DNA from: Gymnopilus junonius
Taxonomy: Eukaryota > Basidiomycota > Agaricomycetes > Agaricales > Galerinaceae
NCBI GenBank assembly: GCA_015501075.1
Contig: JADNYJ010000169.1
Span: 1-64,000, forward strand
Length of the DNA stretch: 64,000 bases
Direction: 5' to 3'
Part shown: positions 57,546 through 64,000 of the stretch, piece after piece
How the letters are laid out: each line of letters begins with the position of its first letter
How positions within the stretch are numbered: position 1 is the stretch's first letter
The notes under the pieces: generated by a model
What the model saw: the letters and a program-made list of their open reading frames with translations, nothing else
The model's database searches: none
Told to the model about the DNA's origin: nothing
Translations under genes and position numbers: made by a program

Positions 57546-59357
57546 CTAGTTCGACTCACCAACAACCTCCACTGCGGCTTCCCCATTTTTATCTTTATAA
57601 AACAGTATTTGGCCTGCGGCGTCAAACGGTCAGCGCACGGTGTATCAAAAGAAAGAATCAATAAACCTTCATCTTCCACAAATTGGCACGACTGGAAACT
57701 ATGTAAAAGATTCGGGATCCAATATCTTTCATGATAAAGATAATGGTCGCCAAGAATCTCTTTAATAATCTTTGTCGCTTCTTCGGTATGATCTACAAAC
57801 TCAGATTAGAATTAAATCGTCGTGCAAAATGAGTTGAGCAACTTACAGAACGGCATTCGAGGGAACAAGTGATGGGCGACATGGAAATGGGCGACATCGT
57901 GGAAGAATATGCGGCCTAATTCCCCGAGGAGAGGCCTATCGACGGTACATGCAGCTCCTCGAACATAGGTCCATTCCCCAGATCGGTAGTGTGGGATCTC
58001 AGGGTCAGTATGTTGAAGCTGGAATCGAGATCAGTAAATAGGTTATACGATCCCTATGAAGGTAGGGACTTACATAAACGATAACCATGATCCTGTGTGC
58101 AGTATTTCAGCGGGTAAATAATTATTCTCAAGCACACCTCTTACCAATGGTTTACGCCCAACCAGGGGATAATGTAATACTTCCACACCGCTAGCCACCC
58201 GTAGAATTTGCTGCTATAAACACAAGCCATGATGACGGAAAAAATGCCGATATCAGATGCAACGATGGCAAATCTCTGAGAAAAGATAGAGAAAAAATTG
58301 ATCATCGAACGCATATCGAGTAGATTTCAATATTTCTCACCTGGCTGGGTTTGAAGAGAGCGGTGGCCCATGCTATCCGCGTTTCAGTCAATTAGTCGCG
58401 CAACCAAGAGAGGCGCTGAACTCACGATTATAATGGCTGGAGCTACAAGAGGAAGTTAGTAATAAATCAAAGACCTATGCAGCCAACTCACAATGCAGGG
58501 AAACTACGTTGACCACCCAAATTTGTCGCAAGAAATAGGGGGAATCCGATGAGTTGGTGGACGAGAAGCATGGATATGGTATATATCGGAGTATCTTCGA
58601 TGAATTCACTGTAGTTCACTGCTTTACCCGGAGCTTCAGGTGGTATCCCTAGTTCAGAACGAGTCTTCGGGATATGGCTATGCGAGTTGTTAGCGAGATA
58701 TTTGTCAATCATGACGCCGTACGTACTGGGAATCTCTTTCGTAGGAACCGTGGAACGAATGGCTAAAGGAATGGAAGTTACACCTGGGCCAAACGAAGAC
58801 TTGCCCGCTACGTACTGCACATGATGAGTAATCTTCCAGCTAAAGTATGGCGTTCCTGTAAAGCTATGGCACACGTATCCCACTGCATCGCACACTGCTT
58901 GACTGGAGGAGAATGCGCGGTGGCCACACTGGAAATTGGTTTGAATCACAGTTCTCAACAACTTTAGACGGCGGTCACGCACCTCATGACCGAGTACCCA
59001 AAGCGCACTCATCGCCAGACTTTGAAAGAACCAGCTTTGGGAGGTATCAGCATGCGGGCGGACTGCGGCTTCGACAGCTACTCACTATAGAGGCCAAAGA
59101 GTCCATCGTGTTATCAATGCGGCCGATGAAAATCCCAGTTTCGCCAAGTGGGAGGAGAGCGGGTCTATCAGTGTCCCCAGATACCAGAATGCCCCTACGC
59201 AAAAAAGGTCCCTGACGAAGTAGTAGAGTCCAAGAGGAGTGTTGGGTTGATGAAGATAGGAAGGTACCCGCCCATTGAAATCCTTTATGGAGAGATCAGT
59301 AGGCTTGAACACCTTCTTGTGGTTCGTCTGCGACTGTTGTAATTCAGCGGTGCCCAT
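57546..59357 (-). CDS. FAD2-like (delta-12 type) fatty acid desaturase with eroded His box 2
   Basis: An endoplasmic-reticulum membrane di-iron desaturase of about 420 residues in roughly nine exons, all in frame. It starts at MGTAELQQSQ (ATG 59355-59357). His box 1 is intact across an intron (WVLGHE + CGHRAFSSSQ). His box 2 should be HxxHH after SWKIT; it reads THHVQYVAGKSS, so the last two histidines are Q and Y and one residue is missing. His box 3 is intact in DVAHFHVAHHLFPRMPF. The C-terminus is HTEEATKIIKEILGDHY...CQFVEDEG + QILFYKDKNGE, ending GESN with TAG at 57546-57548. FAD2-type enzymes insert a double or triple bond at C12 of acyl chains. Loss of box 2 ligands predicts an inactive or altered protein, despite a clean reading frame. 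Confidence 0.88.
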
Positions 59358-60204
59358 GATGCCAGTCGACCCGTACAAAGTGGAATTGACTCAATTATAA
59401 GCCGTATTGGGCACCGAGTATTCAGAACCAGAACCTTTCCATTATGCTTTCAAAAGCTTTATAATGAACCATACGGAATTCTACCATAAACACGCTCCTG
59501 TGCACCACTCATCGTCTCGTGATCTCTTGTACCACGACAGAGGAAGGTAAGATCTATCTCCGGGCTATCGATATGCTGGAAGTACGCACCGAGGCCGAAG
59601 TGGCAAATACGGCCAATCTCCGCCAGCGATCATGATTCGGTCGGGTTCAGAATGGTCAATTTCCAGTGGAAAGGTGCCTCATGGCAGGTAACCCTATTCT
59701 GCAGTTCAGCACACCATTGTTTCTCACCGTTACAAAGCAGTGAACCGATGCCGTGTACATGAGAAGTTACTAAACGTGCGGATGGAGGAAAATTGCTTCG
59801 AATAGCATCAGATGGGATAAACAAGTAGATAAGTGCTGGACTGAACAGTCCGTTGATAGGTAATCAGTATTAGATTTGCGAATATTTATAGTTCTAAAGC
59901 TCCCTTCGGTCGTTCATCGATTTGATGTGGCAGTAGCATCCGTGGTGCGAGCAAAGGAACACTAGATTCTCATCACCGTACTGAAGCTGAACAGAACTGC
60001 TCTAATGCGGGATGGTCTGATGCGGCAGTTTCTAATTTGGCGTCGCTGAAAGCGCCCACCTTTGTCTGGATAACGGCAATGGACATGTCTATCAAATGAG
60101 AGAAATGTTCTGTAGATTAGTGTCCTCCGACAGGTATCGAGACAGCTGTTCTGATTTCTGTTGAAATATGGTTGTTCTTATCAACGAAACATAATGGAGT
60201 CAAC
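59358..60204. other. Intergenic, no gene recognised
   Basis: This is the promoter side of the desaturase gene; small ORFs have no family character. Confidence 0.4.
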
Positions 60205-60612
60205 CGGACCCGGGTCACGGAATCTCTATTGCTTATGAAGCCTTTCTGAAACCCTAATCGACGGCAGGATGTAAAAGGTGGTGTTCATGAGAATATCTTC
60301 CCTGGAAAGTACGACCGTCATTACTACCTCTATCCCACCCACAAGGGAAAAACAGGTATGTAAAGCAGGGATCGAGCTGGTTTGGTTGGGTACCGAAATG
60401 TCATGGCCTTTTATCAGCACTCTGGGCCGTTTCGAGGTATTATTAGATGGGAGATGGAAAGGATCGTTGTCAAAGCTGCCTATCTCCATTTATCTATCAA
60501 GGAACTTCCTTCAAGGACGGATAGAATAATTGAAGACGTTCTTGAATGCACCAATGGCGTCCAGCCGCTGCTGCAGGTCGTCATACCTAGTTGGCAAAGC
60601 CACCCTTCATGA
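60205..60612 (+). pseudogene. Unrecognised coding fossil with two stops
   Basis: One frame carries protein-like sequence across the whole interval: NPNRRQDVKGGVHENIFPGK, YDRHYYLYPTHKGKTG, VGYRNVMAFYQHSGPFRGII, RWEMERIVVKAAYLHL, LPSRTDRIIEDVLECTNGVQ and PLLQVVIPSW, ending TGA at 60610-60612. It is broken only by a TGA near 60246 and a TAA near 60362; both are one C-to-T change from arginine (CGA) or glutamine (CAA). The family is not recognised, and no start or flanking exon was found. Confidence 0.5.
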
Positions 60613-63082
60613 CTACTACTACGCTGTCGATGATGAGCCAAATCAGTACAGATGAAAGCCTTAGACAACGCGCATCGTTCACTAACCGTTAACCGATAGA
60701 AGTTCGGACCCGGCCGTTCGTCGAAACTAGGGATGGCACCAGAGGCACCGAGCAAGGAAGCAAATCCAGAATGAGAAACAGGCATATGGATAAACCGCGA
60801 TCATTCTCGAGATAAGGTAAGGAGGTTACAAGCACCAGCCAGCGGGCGTGAGTGCCTGGCGTGTAGCATGGACATTCCGAAGGCTACAAGACCGCCATGG
60901 CATCCTAGTGGGCGGCCAAACCATGTATCAAACATACCTATGGGGTGAAACGTATCAAAGTATTGATGCCAAGAAGAATAATCATCTCACGGGCACTATG
61001 AAAAAGAATTGATTATGCGCAGGGTAACGAATACCAGAAGTTCTTACCAAGTCTGACAAACCCACCACGCCCGCCACTCCACAACACTAGAGGTGCAAAA
61101 AGAAGAAGAGAATTGCATGAGGTGGATAGAGGTAGATTACAGGGGACTACAGGGCGTCCAGAATAAATTGTGAGATGAATGGATGGGTCGAATTACCGGT
61201 GAGGTCGCAGTAATGGGACCCCAGGTAAGGTAGGAAGGCGTAGGTACAGCCACATGGAATATTAACCTGCCAAGGGGCATTAACTCTGGCCAAACATTTC
61301 CCACCGGTGGTCTGGGTCGGTTGCTCGCTGCTACATACATTCCAGCTTCCAGAACGGTTGTAAGCGGAGTAATGAGAAAGGGAAGCGGCGGTTGGAGTCA
61401 AAGACTCTCCACATCTTTGGCACCTGAGCGGACATCCGTGAGCGAGGAGGGTACGGAATACGAATGAACCAAAACCTACGGGACCTCTAGTATCACAAAA
61501 GATGGGATGCCTGGGTTGCTTGACGCGCTAGGCGACGTCAATCATAAGAGTGGGGTAATGGCATATTCAACAGTTCACGTCAATGGTCTAAACTAGAAAG
61601 GGTAGACAAGAAGCATATCAGTAGTGGATAAACAGCATCAGAAATTGGACGACCAATAAATCGGCTCTCAAAGAAAAACGAATAGCGAGGTTGCAGGTTG
61701 CAAATCAGTTGAAACTGGGCCATCGTTACGAAATAGACCCAGATGGGATTGCAGATACGCCACTGAAATCTACAGGTTCCATAGCGAAACAACGCCACAA
61801 AGAGAACAATCCAGCAGACGCACTCTTCCCCGGTGCAGTTATACAGGATAACATTGGAGAGGGGTGAAGCAAGGGTGAAGACGAAGATTCGGAGACTCGG
61901 ATTCAACTTGGAAAACCACGATCATGTGACTGCCCGAATTTAGGCGATTGATCTTGTGCCTTCACACGGACGCTGAAAAGGGGGAAATACAAGGGTGATC
62001 CTAGGGAATAGCAGTCCCCTTTCCGCAAAATCGCATACAGAACGAAAATGAGAAAAAAATGGGTCAAGAACTTAGTACTTAGGTAAGGACTCTCGTCCTC
62101 AGTCTGACGCTTTACGACCGGCGTAGCTCCCTTCAATAGACACCGATAACTGTATTCAACTGCCATGAGACCTCAAGCGTTCCGGATACATGCCACCTTA
62201 TACGTTTGCGCAGGGTTGGCAATGTATTATTTTTATAGATTCAAAGGACTGAAAATAGAGAAATATCGAGTTATCTTCGATCAGCGCAGCTCATGACTGA
62301 TAATTCCTCCCAGGACCACTAGACAATACAAGCATAATTACATATCTTTCCGTGTTCTTCTTTATATAAATGAACTGCGCCACCATCGAATAACCGAAGT
62401 ACTTGTCCCACCCTGTGTTCCAATAGATAAACTACTTCTTATACGGCAATGAAGGGATTTTGACCAGAGGACAGAAGGGATTGTGGAGGTCGACAGGACG
62501 CATGGTCCTTTAAACCTCGGAAGTCTCAAAAGTGCGCCAAGGTAAAACTTTTCAGTATGTAATACGTCTCTAAATTGCTGTCAGCATTCAACGTTCAACA
62601 TTGGCCTGAGACGCCCTCGCTGACGAGAAGTAGACAGATAAAAATGGACAACGGAACTCGATGACAGACTCAAATAGCGCCACTTCAAGCTTACATCCGG
62701 CCAGGTACATGGATCTATTAGCGATGATATTCGAGTCGACTTCTTCTTTATTGCATGCCAATACTGTTAATTATTTTTCAGCCAGAAATATCACACTTGT
62801 AAAACGGTTCCAACGTGAGGTCTAGCACTTACCCTGTGTGCAACCAAAGGCACCAAGGCACCAATACTTCTTGAGAGAACAAGGGAACACGAAGACGATA
62901 ACGGCCTTAACCATTCGGCGATTTCCTATTTACACGCAAGCTTTATATAACATCAGATCAACGAACGCCAGATGAGCGCAGTGTGGCGTCCATTGATTGA
63001 TAGGAGACTCAGCTCAAGCACATCCCGGAATGCAATTATAAATTGGAGTCAAAGAAAAGAGATCAAGTTGGAGAAATTAGAA
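60613..63082. other. Gene-poor region with unassignable ORFs
   Basis: Minus-strand frames at 61137-61401, 61580-61906 and 61903-62166 contain hydrophobic stretches (for example CVCWIVLFVALFRYG) and could be decayed exons of a membrane protein. I could not assemble a gene or recognise a family. Confidence 0.3.
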
Positions 63083-64000
63083 TTAACGGTTGGTTAGCGG
63101 GGTATAAACCCGATCAAGCCACAAATGAAGGGCGTCTGCAAGCTGAACGTGCTCCTTAAGTAAGTAAAGCATAGACGACATTCACAGTCATCGACGATAA
63201 AAGGGATCAATCCAAATGACTGGAAGAACGGTAGTTCAAATCTGGGGTGCGGCATCCAAAAAGGACTCACAACATGATGTCTGAGCATATCTCAGATGTT
63301 CTGTAAGGGGCGGGTGGTAAACGGGCAATGGATTCATATATTCATGGATAGGATACCACACCTGAGCGCCTTCCGGTTGCTAATAGTAATACTTAATCAG
63401 GGCTTCCTCCATTCTATTGTTTTCAGTCGGTTCAGACGTGTCATGTTCTGAGAATTGACGAAGCTGTACACGCTAATATGGAAACCTAATCGAGTGAACA
63501 AGGCCGCCAATTGAGTGGCTAGCGGCCTAGTCTTGTCGAAGATCTCAGTATGGAAATCATACGTTGCATAAAATGGGAGGAATCAGAGAAGGACATGTGC
63601 AGTTGGACGGTTTTCCTATCGGCACAATAATGAGCGAAGAGGAAGAGACGAAAAGAGAAGCACGATAAGGGAGGCCAGGTTGATGTTCTGCCAGATCACT
63701 ATATCCCCGAGAAGTAATATATAAGCCACCGGTGAGCAGGGGAACGAAGAATAAGATACGCACCTGAAACATCCAAATTCAAGACAACCTGGGTCCAGCA
63801 CCAGATCCAGATGCGAATCTTAATTAGTATTGACAATCAACGCCCAAATTTACGTATTTGTTGAGCAGGTCGTCCGACGGACAGAAAGTGAGATGTACCC
63901 TTTGTACGTGAGTTAGATCCAACCCAGTCTTCAAAGTTTACGCACCGATATTAGCTGGGCACGGGAACGCGTTGTAGAAGAGTGAAGAGTCCGAACACCG
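63083..64000 (-). pseudogene. Unrecognised membrane-protein gene, 3' part, damaged, running off the window
   Basis: Protein-like segments lie in exon order on the minus strand: SSLFYNAFPCPANI at the edge, PSDDLLNKY + IRIWIWCWTQVVLNLDV, VIWQNINLASLIVLLFSSLP (membrane helix), KTVQLHMSFSDSSHF, then after a frame change near 63530 LATQLAALFTRLGFHISVYS, AQVWYPIHEYMNPLPVYHPP and finally EHVQLADALHLWLDRVYTPL with TAA at 63083-63085. Splice signals separate several segments. At least one frameshift is needed, so it is scored as broken. No family is recognised, and the 5' end lies beyond position 64000. Confidence 0.35.

Overview
The window is nuclear DNA from a mushroom-forming basidiomycete (Agaricomycetes). 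Genes are dense and split by many 45-75 bp GT-AG introns. The families fit: a very large DUF6606/DUF3638/DUF3645 protein, an F-box/LRR-like protein, a basidiomycete-type sesquiterpene synthase, a berberine-bridge-like FAD oxidase, a FAD2-like desaturase, KRE6/SKN1 and tyrosinase remnants, and a Ty3/gypsy chromovirus. No rRNA, tRNA or CRISPR array was recognised.

Layout. 1-5.4 kb: a small secreted cysteine-rich protein (+), copy 1 of a window-specific protein family (+, possible N-terminal lipid anchor), and a KRE6/SKN1 glycosidase remnant (+). 5.75-15.6 kb: one ~3,100-residue DUF3638-type gene (-) with an in-frame TAG and a coding minisatellite. 15.9-17.7 kb: a nested transposon, consisting of a MULE-like element (long TIRs, perfect 9-bp TSD) split by a Tc1/mariner-like MITE (TA TSD). 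18.1-22.0 kb: a secreted KRE6/SKN1-like protein (+) and an MFS sugar transporter (-). 24.2-26.4 kb: an F-box protein (+). 27.5-28.15 kb: a tyrosinase C-terminal-domain remnant (+). 28.6-32.7 kb: copy 2 of the window family (-), here joined to a multi-span membrane protein. 33.1-33.8 kb: another MITE.

34.1-43.2 kb is a retrotransposon landscape. A truncated copy 3 of the window family abuts a decayed gypsy chromovirus. The element has lost its 5' LTR, is split by a 2.5 kb TIR element inside integrase, and carries in-frame stops that are all TGA where read. 43.2-59.4 kb looks like a secondary-metabolism neighbourhood in partial decay: sesquiterpene synthase, Galpha-like pseudogene, a small membrane protein, secreted FAD oxidase, two head-to-head short-chain dehydrogenases (one frameshifted) and a FAD2-like desaturase with an eroded second histidine box. 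59.4-64 kb is gene-poor, with one clear coding fossil and a damaged gene running off the right edge.

The genes do not form one obvious system. The two coherent themes are a local duplicate family that appears to have exchanged membrane anchors (copies at 2.8, 28.6 and 34.1 kb), and the terpene-synthase neighbourhood with oxidative tailoring enzymes. Exon boundaries were read by eye from splice motifs and family conservation. They are good to the base only where stated.
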